A DNA stretch of 64,000 bases, from contig NZ_JAHAMK010000022.1 of the NCBI RefSeq assembly GCF_018383585.1, forward strand, positions 21,660 through 85,659, read 5' to 3'. The notes beneath the pieces are model-generated. The model worked only from the letters and a program-made list of their open reading frames with translations, was not told the origin of the DNA and did not search any database. The stretch comes from Microvirga sp. 3-52 (GTDB lineage: Bacteria; Pseudomonadota; Alphaproteobacteria; Rhizobiales; Beijerinckiaceae). Below, piece after piece: positions 9,759 to 20,100 of the stretch; positions within the stretch are counted from its first letter, which is position 1; each line of letters begins with the position of its first letter. Position numbers and translations under genes: made by a program.

Positions 9759-10003
9759 GGCTCATGTTCCCCGCGGCCCGCGTGGCGGACGGCGTAGATG
9801 AAGATGAAGGTCGTAAGACCCGAGCCGATCGCCGCCTCCGCCATTGCGACGTCTGGAGCCGCAAGCAGCAGGAACGACACGGACGCGAACAGCCCGGCCA
9901 GGCCCGAACTCACCATCGCAGCCATGAGGTTGTTCAGGCACACCGCGAGAAGCCCGCTGACGAGAATGCCAGCACAGACGACCAGGAGGAGAAGCTGGAG
10001 CAT
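9755..10003 (-). CDS. MbhD / DUF4040-type subunit (detached MrpA segment)
   Basis: 82 residues with three hydrophobic helices and the family stretch LLAAPDVAMAEAAIGSG, which corresponds to the MbhD domain of hydrogenase and Mrp systems. In classical Mrp this segment is part of the large MrpA protein; here it is a stand-alone gene. It starts 3 bases after the mnhF stop and overlaps mnhG by 4 bases. Confidence 0.9.
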   Translation of the reverse strand: MLQLLLLVVCAGILVSGLLAVCLNNLMAAMVSSGLAGLFASVSFLLLAAPDVAMAEAAIGSGLTTFIFIYAVRHAGRGEHEP

Positions 10004-10006
10004 GCA

Positions 10007-10267
10007 CTAGAGTCCCTTTTCAAGAAAGCGCGCGACCGCCAGCACCGCCAGGAAGCTCAGCAAGCCATAGACGAGGGCGACATCGATATAGACGAAGCGT
10101 CCCGAGACATGGGCATACAGGACAATGAGCGAGATCGAGATGATCGTCAGCATGTCGATCGCGACGATCCGGTCGATCAGCGTGGGGCCGAGCACCAGCC
10201 GGGTGATCCCAAGCAATATAGCGCCGAGGATAAGGGCAGCCGCGACCTGAACGATGGTTTCAGCCAA
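10007..10267 (-). CDS. mnhF: Cation:proton antiporter subunit F
   Basis: 86 residues, three helices, with the MnhF signature LVLGPTLIDRIVAIDMLTI followed by YIDVALVYGLLSFLAVLA. It overlaps the 3' end of mnhE by 8 bases. Size and motif are typical. Confidence 0.93.
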   Translation of the reverse strand: MAETIVQVAAALILGAILLGITRLVLGPTLIDRIVAIDMLTIISISLIVLYAHVSGRFVYIDVALVYGLLSFLAVLAVARFLEKGL

Positions 10268-10796
10268 AGACGTGCTCCAAGTGCCTTTCGAACGGTCTGA
10301 CGATCGTTTCGGTCATTGCTTCGGCGTCGATGCCGTCAATGTCGAGCAGGTGAATGAAGAGCGCGTCGCCCCTCAATTCCATCACGAGCGAGCCCGGAGT
10401 CAGCGCAATCGTATTGGCAAGGGCCAGCCGGCCGATCGGCGATTTGAGCCGGGTGCGGACCTTGACGATGCCCGGCTTGATATCGATGCGCGGGGCATAG
10501 ACGTAACCCATCATGGCGATGTTGGCCTTGACGAGCTCGACGAGGAATGTCGCTCCGTAGAGCGAGAAGTGCAGCAGCCCGTCGGGGGTCCAGCGGATCC
10601 GACTCCACGTACTGCCGGAGGACGTGAGGATCCAGGCGATGGGCATCGTGATCGCCGCGCCGAGCAATACGACGACGGCCGCCACCGTGGAATTGGCAAC
10701 CGTCCAGACGACGAGAAGCACGGTCCATAGGCTGATCAGTCCGTGTGAGCGTAAAGGGGTCTCGGTATCCTTGCGATTCGAATCCGCGTCGCTCAT
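10260..10796 (-). CDS. mnhE: Na+/H+ antiporter subunit E
   Basis: 178 residues. Membrane segments near the N-terminus are followed by the MnhE domain with KSPIGRLALANTIALTPGSL and the C-terminal HLLDIDGIDAEAMTE. It is the first Mrp gene and begins 26 bases after the SLC13 gene, so it is probably transcribed with it. The cytoplasmic lead (MSDADSNRKDTETP) is a little longer than usual. Confidence 0.92.
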   Translation of the reverse strand: MSDADSNRKDTETPLRSHGLISLWTVLLVVWTVANSTVAAVVVLLGAAITMPIAWILTSSGSTWSRIRWTPDGLLHFSLYGATFLVELVKANIAMMGYVYAPRIDIKPGIVKVRTRLKSPIGRLALANTIALTPGSLVMELRGDALFIHLLDIDGIDAEAMTETIVRPFERHLEHVFG

Positions 10797-10822
10797 TGAT
10801 GATCACCGCCTGAATTAGCCGA

Positions 10823-12655
10823 TCAGAACCGCCAGATCAGCGGCACGAGGAAGACCGATACGACGAAAAACCAGATGAGCAGAGGCAATCCCAGCTTCCA
10901 GTAATCGCCGAACGCATACCCTCCGGGGGCCATGACCATCAGGTTCGTCGGCGTTGCGATCGGGGTCAGGAATGCCCCGGCCGCGGCGACCGCGGTGCTC
11001 ATGAGAATTGGGCGTGGCGAGATTCCCATGCTTGTCGCGGCAGCCAATCCGATGGGAATGACGATCAGCGCAGTCGCCGTGTTGCTGATCAACTGGCCCA
11101 TGACGGCAGTCAGAACGAAAAGGCCGGCGAGCAGGGCAACGGGCCCGGCGTCACCGACGAGCTCGACCAGGCCTTCGGCCATGAGCTGCGCCGCTCCCGT
11201 TTGCACCATCGCCGTCGATAGCGGCATCAGCGCACCGACGAGGATCACCGTCGTCCAGTCGATGGCGCGGTAGGATTGCTCGACGGTCAGGATCCGCGAA
11301 AGAATGATGGCCCCGGCGGCGAGAAGGCCGGCGACGGCGGGCGGCACGAGGCCGGTTGCGAGCAGGATGACCATGCCGAACAGGACGGCAATCGCCCGAT
11401 AGGCTCCCGGTCCCATGGGAACCGCCTGACGGCGCACCAGTTCGGGCGAGTTGACCACCAGCACATCCGGATCACTGAGATGCACGTCGAGAGCCTTCCA
11501 GGTTCCCTGGAGCAGCATCATGTCGCCGGCACGTAGTGTCATGCCGCCACGACCGAACTCCGGCGCTCCGGTGTCGATCTCGGCTCCGGCGCGCTGCACG
11601 GCGAGAACGATGAGGTCGCCGCTGTCGGTGATCATGCCCGGGAACATGGTCTGCCCGATCAGGCCCGAGCGGGGCGGGATCACCACTTCGGCGAGGCCGG
11701 ACCGGCGGTTGAACAGGGTCTCCTCACCATGGTCCGACGCCGTGTCCTCGCGGAACGACAGATGCATTTGCTTGGCGAGTGCGGCGACTGATTCCGCCGT
11801 CCCGCGAACGAGCACATGATCTCCATCCCCCACCGGCCGGCGCAGCGGGGCGGCGCTCTCGCCGTCCTGGACGGCCACGAGCTGCATGCCCGGAAAGGCC
11901 GAGAGATCGACCTGCGCCGGCGAGAGACCGACATAGGGCGAGCTTGCGCGCACGCGCATCTGGAAGACGCCGTCGGCTAGGCCGTACTGCTCCACCAGCG
12001 TCTTGGCATGACGGCTGAGGTCGGCCGGCATCTTGGCGCCGTTGCGCTGGGGCAGGAGGCGCTCGCCGAAGAGGACGATGATGGCCATCGTGCCGGCAAG
12101 CAAGGGGATGCCCACAAGGGCGAACTCGAAGAAGGCAAACCCGCCGACCGCGGCGTCCAATCCTGCCTCGGAGACGAGGACGTTCACGGGCGTGCCGGTC
12201 AGAGCGAGCATCGATCCCGCATGGGCGGAGAACACGAGTGGCATCAGGAGCTGCGAGGACTTGCGTCTGAGGCGGACCGCCATGACGACGACGACCGGCA
12301 GCAGGGCGGCAACTGCGCCGTTGACGCTGATCAGGGCGGTCAGCACGGCCACGAGGCTCATAGTGAGAAGGAGGAGACGCGTCCGGCTCTCTTGTCCGGC
12401 GCCGCGGATCAGAAGCTGGCCGGCCCATGCGGTGACTCCCGTCGTCTCGAGGCCCGCGCTGACGACGAAGAGGCAGGCGATGAAGATCACGGCGGGATCG
12501 CCGAAGCCGCCCAGCGCCTGGCCCAGGGTGAGAACCTGCGTCGCCCACAGCGCCAGGGCTACTCCCATGGCGACGACGACGACGGGCAGCTTGTTCCAGA
12601 TGAACAGGGCGACGGTAGCGGCGATGATGGCGGCGATATAGGTGATCGGGCTCAA
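10823..12655 (-). CDS. SLC13/DASS-type permease with two TrkA-C domains, linked to the Mrp operon
   Basis: 610 residues with the same layout as the paralog at 3059-4879: membrane domain, two TrkA-C-like repeats (about 215-390; PPRSGLIGQTMFPGMITDSG), second membrane domain. Substrate-loop signatures are TGTPVNVLVSEAG and ATPTNLMVMAPGGYAFGDYW. The start at 12655 has GAGGAG upstream. mnhE follows after only 26 bases, so the permease and the antiporter are probably one transcript. An obvious reading is that Mrp sets the Na+ gradient that the permease uses; this is inference. Substrate unknown. Confidence 0.88.
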   Translation of the reverse strand: MSPITYIAAIIAATVALFIWNKLPVVVVAMGVALALWATQVLTLGQALGGFGDPAVIFIACLFVVSAGLETTGVTAWAGQLLIRGAGQESRTRLLLLTMSLVAVLTALISVNGAVAALLPVVVVMAVRLRRKSSQLLMPLVFSAHAGSMLALTGTPVNVLVSEAGLDAAVGGFAFFEFALVGIPLLAGTMAIIVLFGERLLPQRNGAKMPADLSRHAKTLVEQYGLADGVFQMRVRASSPYVGLSPAQVDLSAFPGMQLVAVQDGESAAPLRRPVGDGDHVLVRGTAESVAALAKQMHLSFREDTASDHGEETLFNRRSGLAEVVIPPRSGLIGQTMFPGMITDSGDLIVLAVQRAGAEIDTGAPEFGRGGMTLRAGDMMLLQGTWKALDVHLSDPDVLVVNSPELVRRQAVPMGPGAYRAIAVLFGMVILLATGLVPPAVAGLLAAGAIILSRILTVEQSYRAIDWTTVILVGALMPLSTAMVQTGAAQLMAEGLVELVGDAGPVALLAGLFVLTAVMGQLISNTATALIVIPIGLAAATSMGISPRPILMSTAVAAAGAFLTPIATPTNLMVMAPGGYAFGDYWKLGLPLLIWFFVVSVFLVPLIWRF

Positions 12656-12765
12656 TCGCTCGTCTCCTCGTCAACCCGACATTTGCGGAGTGCGCGATGG
12701 GTCAGGGTGCCAGGCATGTGGCGCCCTTGTGTTCCCGAATCGAATATGTCGTCCCCTCTGCCCAC

Positions 12766-13971
12766 CTAGTCCTCGATCGTGGCCAACAGCAGCGCGAGGC
12801 GGCACCCCGTCGCGAATTCCGGCAGGTTCACATATTCCTTGATGGTGTGAATTTCCGCTTGGCCGGCACCGATGGTGACGGTGGGAACGCCGTGCTTGTC
12901 GAGCCAGTTGGCATCGAGTCCGCCGTTCGAGAACAGGTAGTTGGGATTAAGACCGAGCATGGTCATCGCCCTGGTCGCCCGCCGCACCACGGGCGAGCTC
13001 TCATCCAGATTGAAGGGCGGATAGGATGGGGTGTGCGTGAAGGCCAAAGCGGCCGTTTCACCCTCATGGTCCTTCACTTCTCCCTTGGCCTTCTGAAAAG
13101 CCTGGCCGAATCCCTCTGCGATCGCCGCTGCAAAGGCGGATGTCGGGCTTCGGGCCTCTCCCTTGATGAAGGCGTAGTCGGTCACGACATTCGTCGCGTC
13201 TCCCGCAGCCTTGCCGTCCTTGCCGCCGAAGATCCCGACATTGCTCGTGCCTTTGCCGTCGGCCTTGACGACCTTGCCGAACCACCCTTCGCGCTTCGCT
13301 TCAGTGAGAGCGATCGCGCCCACCAGCGTCGCCGAGATGCCTCTCTCGGGCGCCACACCCGCATGCGAGGCCTTTCCCGTGATCTCGACCTCCCAATTCT
13401 CCTGGCCGACCGCCCCGACGATCAGGTCCGACGGATCCTGGCCGTCGACATTGATGCACATCACCGCGCCGCCGAGATCGGCAGCATCGAGCTCGCGCGC
13501 GCCGTGCAGGCCGCTTTCCTCGCGCACCGTGAAGAGCAGCGTGATGGGGGGATGCGGCAGGTTGTGCTTCAGGAGCGTCTCCGCAAGGATGACGAGAATG
13601 GCGCATCCGGTGCGATTATCCCCTCCGAGGGCCGTCGTCCCGTCTGAAACGATTCGGTCGCCCTCGCGCCTCGGCTTGGCTCCGGCACAGAGCGGAACCG
13701 TATCGAGATGGGTCGAAAACAGCAACCGCGGTCCGGGCCGCGTTCCAGACAGATCGACAATGAGGTTTCCCGTTTCCGTCGGAACCGGAATGCGTTTGTT
13801 CACTTCATCGAAGCGGATCGCGGAAGCCGGTACACCCGCCTTCTGAAGGGCTTCCGAGACAGCCGCGGCGATTTGGGCTTCCTGCCCGGTCACGCCCTCG
13901 ACTGACAGAAACCGCATCAGGTGCTCTTCCGCGGCGGCGACGTCGAGTGAAATTGCAGAGTTGCTCATCAT
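12766..13971 (-). CDS. M20-family (peptidase T-like) metallopeptidase
   Basis: 401 residues. Metal-site motifs of the M20 clan are visible: STHLDTVP (His and Asp ligands), GGDNRTG, TVREESGLHGA (catalytic Glu-Glu) and late HTIKEYVNL. The dimerisation domain with SHAGVAPERGISA is in the middle. Members cleave dipeptides, tripeptides or N-acyl amino acids in the cytoplasm. The gene starts 61 bases after an AbgT-family carrier, the same pairing as AbgA/B hydrolase with AbgT in p-aminobenzoyl-glutamate use, so an imported aminoacyl conjugate is a plausible substrate. The exact one is not known. Confidence 0.88.
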   Translation of the reverse strand: MMSNSAISLDVAAAEEHLMRFLSVEGVTGQEAQIAAAVSEALQKAGVPASAIRFDEVNKRIPVPTETGNLIVDLSGTRPGPRLLFSTHLDTVPLCAGAKPRREGDRIVSDGTTALGGDNRTGCAILVILAETLLKHNLPHPPITLLFTVREESGLHGARELDAADLGGAVMCINVDGQDPSDLIVGAVGQENWEVEITGKASHAGVAPERGISATLVGAIALTEAKREGWFGKVVKADGKGTSNVGIFGGKDGKAAGDATNVVTDYAFIKGEARSPTSAFAAAIAEGFGQAFQKAKGEVKDHEGETAALAFTHTPSYPPFNLDESSPVVRRATRAMTMLGLNPNYLFSNGGLDANWLDKHGVPTVTIGAGQAEIHTIKEYVNLPEFATGCRLALLLATIED

Positions 13972-14032
13972 GCCGCTCCGTTGCTTACGATTGCCTTAGT
14001 CAGAAAACTGCCGGCCGACCCTTGGCATGGAC

Positions 14033-15604
14033 TCACAATCCCCACGGAAGCCCGAGGATCTTCCAGATGGCGAAGAGGACGGTCCAGAGAACGAAGATCC
14101 ACGCGACGTAGGGGAGCATCAGCGACACGACTGTGCCGACGCCCGCGGTCCGGTCGTATTTCTGGGCGAACCCGACGACAAGAGCGAAATAGGCGTTCAG
14201 AGGCGTGATCGAATTCATCGGCGAGTCACCGACGCGATAGGCCGCGAGCACCGCCTCCGGCTCAACTCCGAGCTTCATGAGCAACGGCACGAAGACCGGG
14301 GCGAAGATCGCCCATTTGGCGATTGCGCCGGTCAGCAACAGGTCGATGATCGCAACGACGACGATGAAGCCGAGCAGCAGCGGCAACGCGCCGATATTGG
14401 CCGCCTGCAGAGCACCCGACAGGCTGAGCGCCATCACCGTGCCCATGTTGGTGTAGGTGAAATAAGCCACGAACTGGCTCAGAACGAAGAACAGGAAGAT
14501 CGTGCCGCCGAGACTCTTGATTGACTTCTCGATCGCCGCGATCACCTCGGGCAGTGTCTTCAGGGTGCCGGCACCGATGCCATAGGCCCAGCCCGTGGTG
14601 AGGAACATGAGCATGATCAGCGCAATCAGCCCATTCATGAAGGGCGAGTCGCCGATGAGCTCTCCGGTGTCCGGATTCCGCAGGGGTGCGCCCGAGGGAA
14701 TGGTGAGGAGGCAGAAGACCGCGATCAGCCCGAGCAGTCCAAGGCCGGCGAACCGCAAGCCGCGGGATTCCTGATCCGACAGCACGGCGCCTTGCTCCGT
14801 CGTGGTTCCTTCCGCTGCGAGTTTCGGGTCGTATGTCCCCAGGCGGGGCGCGATCATGCGGTCGGTAATGAACGCGATGACAACGGTGAGGAACAGCACC
14901 GAGGCGAACGAGAACCAGATATTCGACGTGAGACCGATGGAACGGCTGGGATCGACGAGACGGGCCGCGTCATTGGTGAATTCGACAAGCACGGCGTCCA
15001 GCGGCTTGATCAGCATGTTGACGGTGAAAGCGGAGGCCACGGCGGCGAAGCCAAGCGCGAGGCCGGCCAGCGGATGCCGCCCGACGGCCAGATAGGCGAT
15101 GCCTGCCAGCGGAATCAGGACCAGATAGCCTGCGTCGGCCGCGATGCTGGAGATGATCCCGACGAAGGACAGTATATAGGTCAGGGCCCAGGCCGGCGAG
15201 ACGATGACGAGCTTCCGGATCAGCGCGGTGACCAGACCGGACTCTTCTGCAACTCCGGCGCCGATCATCGCGACGATCATGAGCCCGACAGCCGTGAAGC
15301 TCATGAAGTTCGGGATCAGCGACGAGTATATGAAGCGGATGCCGTCGGTGTTCAGCAGACTGCGGATCTCCGTGGTAGCAGTCTCGATCTGGTGCGTGTC
15401 GGGGTTGATGCGTTCGAAGGAGACAGCCGCTCCGAACAGGCTGAGCAGGGCGGACAGGACGATGACAATGGCGATCAGAACGAGGAAAATCACGACCGGA
15501 TGGGGAACCATGTTCCCGACCTTTTCCACGCCGTCAAGAAAACGCTGCATGAAGGTCTTGGGCTGAGTGTCCAGAGACTTGGGCGCCGTGTGAATGCTTG
15601 CCAT
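14033..15604 (-). CDS. abgT: AbgT-family transporter
   Basis: 523 residues, about a dozen membrane helices. Family signatures include the N-terminal RFLDGVEKVGNMVPHPVVIF and the C-terminal YRVGDSPMNSITPLNAYFAL with its conserved GDSxxN-T-P core. AbgT carriers import p-aminobenzoyl-glutamate or, in some members, export sulfonamides using the proton or sodium gradient. The ATG at 15604-15602 fits the family N-terminus; 23 further codons to 15673 look non-coding. It heads the leftward run with the M20 peptidase. Confidence 0.9.
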   Translation of the reverse strand: MASIHTAPKSLDTQPKTFMQRFLDGVEKVGNMVPHPVVIFLVLIAIVIVLSALLSLFGAAVSFERINPDTHQIETATTEIRSLLNTDGIRFIYSSLIPNFMSFTAVGLMIVAMIGAGVAEESGLVTALIRKLVIVSPAWALTYILSFVGIISSIAADAGYLVLIPLAGIAYLAVGRHPLAGLALGFAAVASAFTVNMLIKPLDAVLVEFTNDAARLVDPSRSIGLTSNIWFSFASVLFLTVVIAFITDRMIAPRLGTYDPKLAAEGTTTEQGAVLSDQESRGLRFAGLGLLGLIAVFCLLTIPSGAPLRNPDTGELIGDSPFMNGLIALIMLMFLTTGWAYGIGAGTLKTLPEVIAAIEKSIKSLGGTIFLFFVLSQFVAYFTYTNMGTVMALSLSGALQAANIGALPLLLGFIVVVAIIDLLLTGAIAKWAIFAPVFVPLLMKLGVEPEAVLAAYRVGDSPMNSITPLNAYFALVVGFAQKYDRTAGVGTVVSLMLPYVAWIFVLWTVLFAIWKILGLPWGL

Positions 15605-16029
15605 CAGTCTACGAGCCTCAAGCGAAATGATCGTCGCGCCGGGGGGCGGCTTACCACAGCAGCACGGACGCAACTGAGTTTAGCTCGCCCGGCCGGAAAT
15701 GCATCGGCGCAGCGTCCCAGACCTAGACGGGCAGTCCCAATTTGTCGGATGAACCTCGTCACCAAGGGAAGACCAGGATCACCGGAGATCCAGGATCTAA
15801 AAATGGGATGCAGCGCGTAGGGTTGGGATGATGAGCTAATCTGCGCCATCGGGAACTTCTGATACCCTGTACCTGATGGGCAGGCGTGACAACTCCTGAC
15901 GTTGGATTGCGCCAATCGGTTGGCAGCCTCCGCCGATTGCTGCCCCATCGTCGTAGGAGTCGGCCAAGGCCCGCCGAAAACTTGCGGAAGAAGTCCAAGG
16001 TCTGGAACGACCCAAGCAGGATGTGGGAT
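15605..16029. other. Divergent intergenic region between abgT and the RND operon
   Basis: About 425 bases with no gene. It must hold promoters for the leftward abgT operon and the rightward efflux operon. I could not pick a convincing -35/-10 pair or operator by eye. Confidence 0.5.
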
Positions 16030-17127
16030 ATGATGCGGGATTCCAACTCTCGTCCTCCTTTGCAAGTCGCCGTTCCGGTCGCCCTCGCGCTGTGGTGCAC
16101 GGCATGCCAAGCCGAGGTCGAGGCGCCGGCACCGGTTCGACCTGCCCGTGTCATCGTGGTCGAGCCTGCCACCAAGTCAGCGGATGTCGGTTTCGCGGGC
16201 CATATCGAGCCCCAGGACCAGGCATCCCTGGCGTTCCGGTTGGGCGGCCGGTTGGTCGAAAGACCTGCCCGCGTCGCAGTGTCGGTGGGCGACGGAGAGG
16301 TGGTCGCACGTCTCGACCCGGAGAACGAGCTCAACGAACTCCGCTCCGCGCGGGCGGCGCTTGCGGCGGCCCAGGGGGCCCTGGGACAGGCGGACAACCA
16401 GTATCAAAGGCAGCGTCATCTTCTCGAACGCGGCATCACCACGCGAGCCGATTTCGAAGCCGCCGAACAGGCGCGCAAGGCCGCACAGGCACGGGTGGAC
16501 GCGGCCCAGGCCCATGCCCGGACAGCAGAGGATGGCGTCGGGTTCACCACCCTGAAGGCGGATGCGCCAGGCGTTGTCACGGCAGTCGGGGCGGAACCCG
16601 GAGAGGTGGTCGCAGCCGGCCGGATGATCGTGCAGCTCGCCCGGCGGGATGGTCGCGATGCCGTCTTCGAGGTCCCTGCCGACTTGGCTCGGGTGGCAGC
16701 ACCAGGCGTCGAGGTCATCGTCGGTTTGGTCAGCGACCCTGGCGTCAAGGCCCATGGCCGGGTCCGGGAGATCGCTCCGCAGGCGGATCCCGTCACCCGA
16801 ACGTTTGCCATCCGCGTCGGCCTCACCGATCCGCCGCAATCGTTCAGGCTCGGCACGGCCGTCTCGGGCACCCTCCGGAGGAGCGCAGATACGGCGCTGG
16901 CGATCCCCTCCACGGCACTGGTGCGGCGGGGGCAGGACATCGGCGTGTGGGCGGTCGATCCAAGCACGACCAAGGTCATCTGGCGCACCCTCGACGTGAT
17001 CAGTGCGGGTCCCGCAACCGCACTCGTCGCGAAGGGGATCGCAGCGGGCGACATCGTCGTGACCGCCGGCGCCAATCTCCTGCACGAGGGCCAATCCGTG
17101 AAGCTGCCGGGGATGGAATCGCAATGA
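16030..17127 (+). CDS. RND efflux periplasmic adaptor subunit (first adaptor)
   Basis: 365 residues from the chosen ATG, which has AAGCAGG about 10 bases upstream. ATGs at 16021 and 16033 are alternatives. A hydrophobic signal ends at CTACQAE, which looks like an imperfect lipoprotein cleavage site. Then come HlyD/AcrA features: a barrel-lipoyl half (SLAFRLGGRLVERPARVAVS), a coiled coil (residues about 90-160, ELNELRSARAALAAAQG) and a second lipoyl half (KADAPGVVTAVGAEPGEVVA). It bridges the inner-membrane pump to an outer-membrane channel. The stop overlaps the permease start as ATGA. No TolC-type gene is nearby. Confidence 0.9.
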   Translation: MMRDSNSRPPLQVAVPVALALWCTACQAEVEAPAPVRPARVIVVEPATKSADVGFAGHIEPQDQASLAFRLGGRLVERPARVAVSVGDGEVVARLDPENELNELRSARAALAAAQGALGQADNQYQRQRHLLERGITTRADFEAAEQARKAAQARVDAAQAHARTAEDGVGFTTLKADAPGVVTAVGAEPGEVVAAGRMIVQLARRDGRDAVFEVPADLARVAAPGVEVIVGLVSDPGVKAHGRVREIAPQADPVTRTFAIRVGLTDPPQSFRLGTAVSGTLRRSADTALAIPSTALVRRGQDIGVWAVDPSTTKVIWRTLDVISAGPATALVAKGIAAGDIVVTAGANLLHEGQSVKLPGMESQ

Positions 17128-20100
17128 CCTTCAGTCTGTCGGGACTGGCCCTGAGGAACCGCTCCGTCGTGGCCTACCTCATGATCGTGGCCATCGCCGC
17201 CGGCCTCCTGGCATTCTTTCGCCTCGGCCGCAATGAGGATCCATCTTTCGTCATCAAGACGATGGTCGTCTCCGCGGCCTGGCCCGGTGCGACGATGGAA
17301 GATACCCTGACGCAGGTCACGGAACGGCTCGAGCGTCAGCTCGAGGAAACACCCGGCCTCGACTTCCTTCGAAGCTCCACCACGCCGGGACTGACCACGA
17401 TCTTTGTCAACCTGAAGCAGTCGATCCCGGGATCGGACGTGCAGGATACCTGGTATCAGGTTCGCAACCTGGTGACGGACATCCGCCACACGTTGCCGAA
17501 CGGCACGCTCGGGCCGTTCTTCAACGACAGGTTCGGCGACACGTTCGGCATCATCTATGGCTTCACGTCCGACGGCTTTACCCGCCGTGAGCTCCGGGAC
17601 TACGTCGAGGACATCCGCTCCACGCTCCTGCTCGTTCCCGACGTATCCAAAATCGAGATCATCGGTGCCCAGGACGAGCGGATCTTCGTCGAGTTCTCGG
17701 TGAGGGAACTGGCCAACCTGGGCATCGACCGGTCGGTACTCCTGGCGGCCTTGCAGAGCCAGAACCTCGTGCGGCCGGCGGGTGTGCTCCAGACCCGGGA
17801 CGAGACCATGGCCCTGCGCGTATCCGGGGCTTTCGAGACGGAAGCGGATCTTCTCGACGTGAACTTCCCGGTGGGTGACCGCATGGTCCGGCTGGCCGAC
17901 ATCGCAACGGTGCAGCGCGGACCGGCCGACCCGCCGCAGCCGATGTTCCGTGTCAACGGGCGGGAGGCGATCGGCCTCGGCATCGCCATGAGGGACGGCG
18001 GCGACATCCTGGCGCTCGGCGACAATATCCGGAAGGCGATGGCGGGGATCACCGCCGACCTGCCGCTCGGCATCGAACCGCATCTGGTGGCAGACCAAGC
18101 CGTAACCGTCGACCACGCGATCACCGACTTCATGACGTCGCTTTGGCAGTCGGTTGCCATCATCCTCGTCGCAAGCTTCGTCAGCCTCGGGATCCGCCCC
18201 GGCTTGGTCGTCGCCCTGTCCATCCCGCTGACGCTTGCGGCCGTGCTCGCGATCATGGATGTCGTCGACATCGACATGCAGCGCATATCCCTGGGGGCGC
18301 TGATCATTGCGCTGGCCCTGCTCGTCGACGATGCCATGACGACCACCGACGCCATGGTGACCCGCCTCGCGGCGGGCGACGAAAAGGTGAAGGCCGCGAC
18401 CTATGCCTTCGAGCGGTATTCCATGGCCATGCTGGCCGGAACGCTGGTGACGATCGCCGGATTCGTCCCGATCGGCTTCGCCGCAAGCTCGGCGGGCGAG
18501 TATACGTTTTCGCTCTTTGCCGTCGTCAGCATCGCGCTGGTCATCTCCTGGCTCGTGGCGGTGGTGTTCGCGCCGGTGCTCGGCGTCGCGATGTTGTCCA
18601 AGCCGAAGACCTCTTCAGCCGACGCACCACCCGGCCGAGTGGTCGTGCTTTTCCGGCAGCTCCTCTCCGGCGCCATCGGGGCCCGGTGGCTCACGATTGC
18701 CGTCAGCATCGGCCTGTTCATTGCCTCGCTGTTGGCGCTGCCGCTGGTGCCGCGTCAGTTCTTCCCAGCGTCCGACCGCCCGGAGCTTCTGGTCGACCTG
18801 ACGATGCCGCAGAACGCATCAATCTTCGCGAGTGAGGAACTCGTCGGTCGGTTCGACGCCGCCTTGAAGGACGATCCCGACGTCGTACGGTGGAGCACCT
18901 ATGTCGGACGCGGCGCGATCCGCTTCTATCTTCCGTTGAATGTCCAGCTCCCGAACGATTTCTTCAGCCAGGCCGTGATCGTTGCAAAGGATGTGCCCGC
19001 CCGGAACAGACTTCAGGTGAAGCTGGAAGCGATGTTGGCCAACGAATTCCCGAATCTGGTCGGGCGGGTCTACCCGCTGGAGCTCGGACCTCCCGTCGGC
19101 TGGCCTCTGCAATACCGCGTGAGCGGACCGGATACCGGCGAGGTCCGCACCATTGCCATGAAGCTTGCCCAGGTCGTCGCCTCGAGCCCGCAGGCCAAGC
19201 AGGTCAATTTCGACTGGATCGAGCCATCCCGCAAGCTTCAGCTGCGGGTGAACCAGGATGAGGCGAGGCGCCTCGGCCTCAGCTCGGCGGCGCTCGCGTC
19301 CATTCTCAACACGGTCGTGTCCGGAACGGTTGTCACCCAGGTGCGTGATAGCATCTATCTCGTCAATGTCGTCGCTCGCGCCAGGGACGACGAGCGGGCC
19401 TCGATCGAGACGTTGAGGACCATGCAGGTCGCCTTGCCGGGTGGCCAATCCGTACCGCTGTCGCAGTTCGTCACGTTCGACTATGGACTCGATACGCCCC
19501 TGGTCTGGCGCCGGGACCGGGTGCCGACGCTGACCGTCGCCGCCGATGTCGCGCCGGGAATCCTTCCCGAAACGGCCGTCTCTGCCCTGACCCCGAAGAT
19601 CGATGAACTGAGGCGGACCCTGCCGCCCTCGTACCGGATCGATGTCGGCGGAACCGTTGAAGAGAGCGCGAAGTCGCAGGCATCGGTGATCGCCGTGGTA
19701 CCGCTGATGCTCCTGATCATGTTGACGGTCCTCATGGCCCAGTTGCGCAGCTTCAAGCTGCTTGGCCTGGTCCTCTGCATTGCCCCCCTGGGCCTCGTCG
19801 GCGTCGTCGGGGCCCTGTTGTTATCGGGTAAGCCCCTTGGCTTCGTGGCGCTGCTCGGCATTCTCGCCCTGATCGGCATCATCACGAAGAATGCCGTCAT
19901 CCTCATTGGGCAGATCGAGGCGGAGAGATCCGGCGGCAAGGGCGTCGTGGAGGCCGCGCTCGACGCAAGCACGACGCGGTTCCGTCCGATCATGCTGACG
20001 GCGATCTCCACCGTTCTCGGCATGATCCCGATCGCTCCAACGGTCTTCTGGGGCCCGATGGCCTATGCGATCATGGGAGGGCTCCTGGTCGCCACGGTCC

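Noticed and set aside
16023..17123. N-terminal extension of the RND permease frame
   Set aside because: It runs in another frame through the adaptor gene; the permease starts at the ATGA overlap at 17124.
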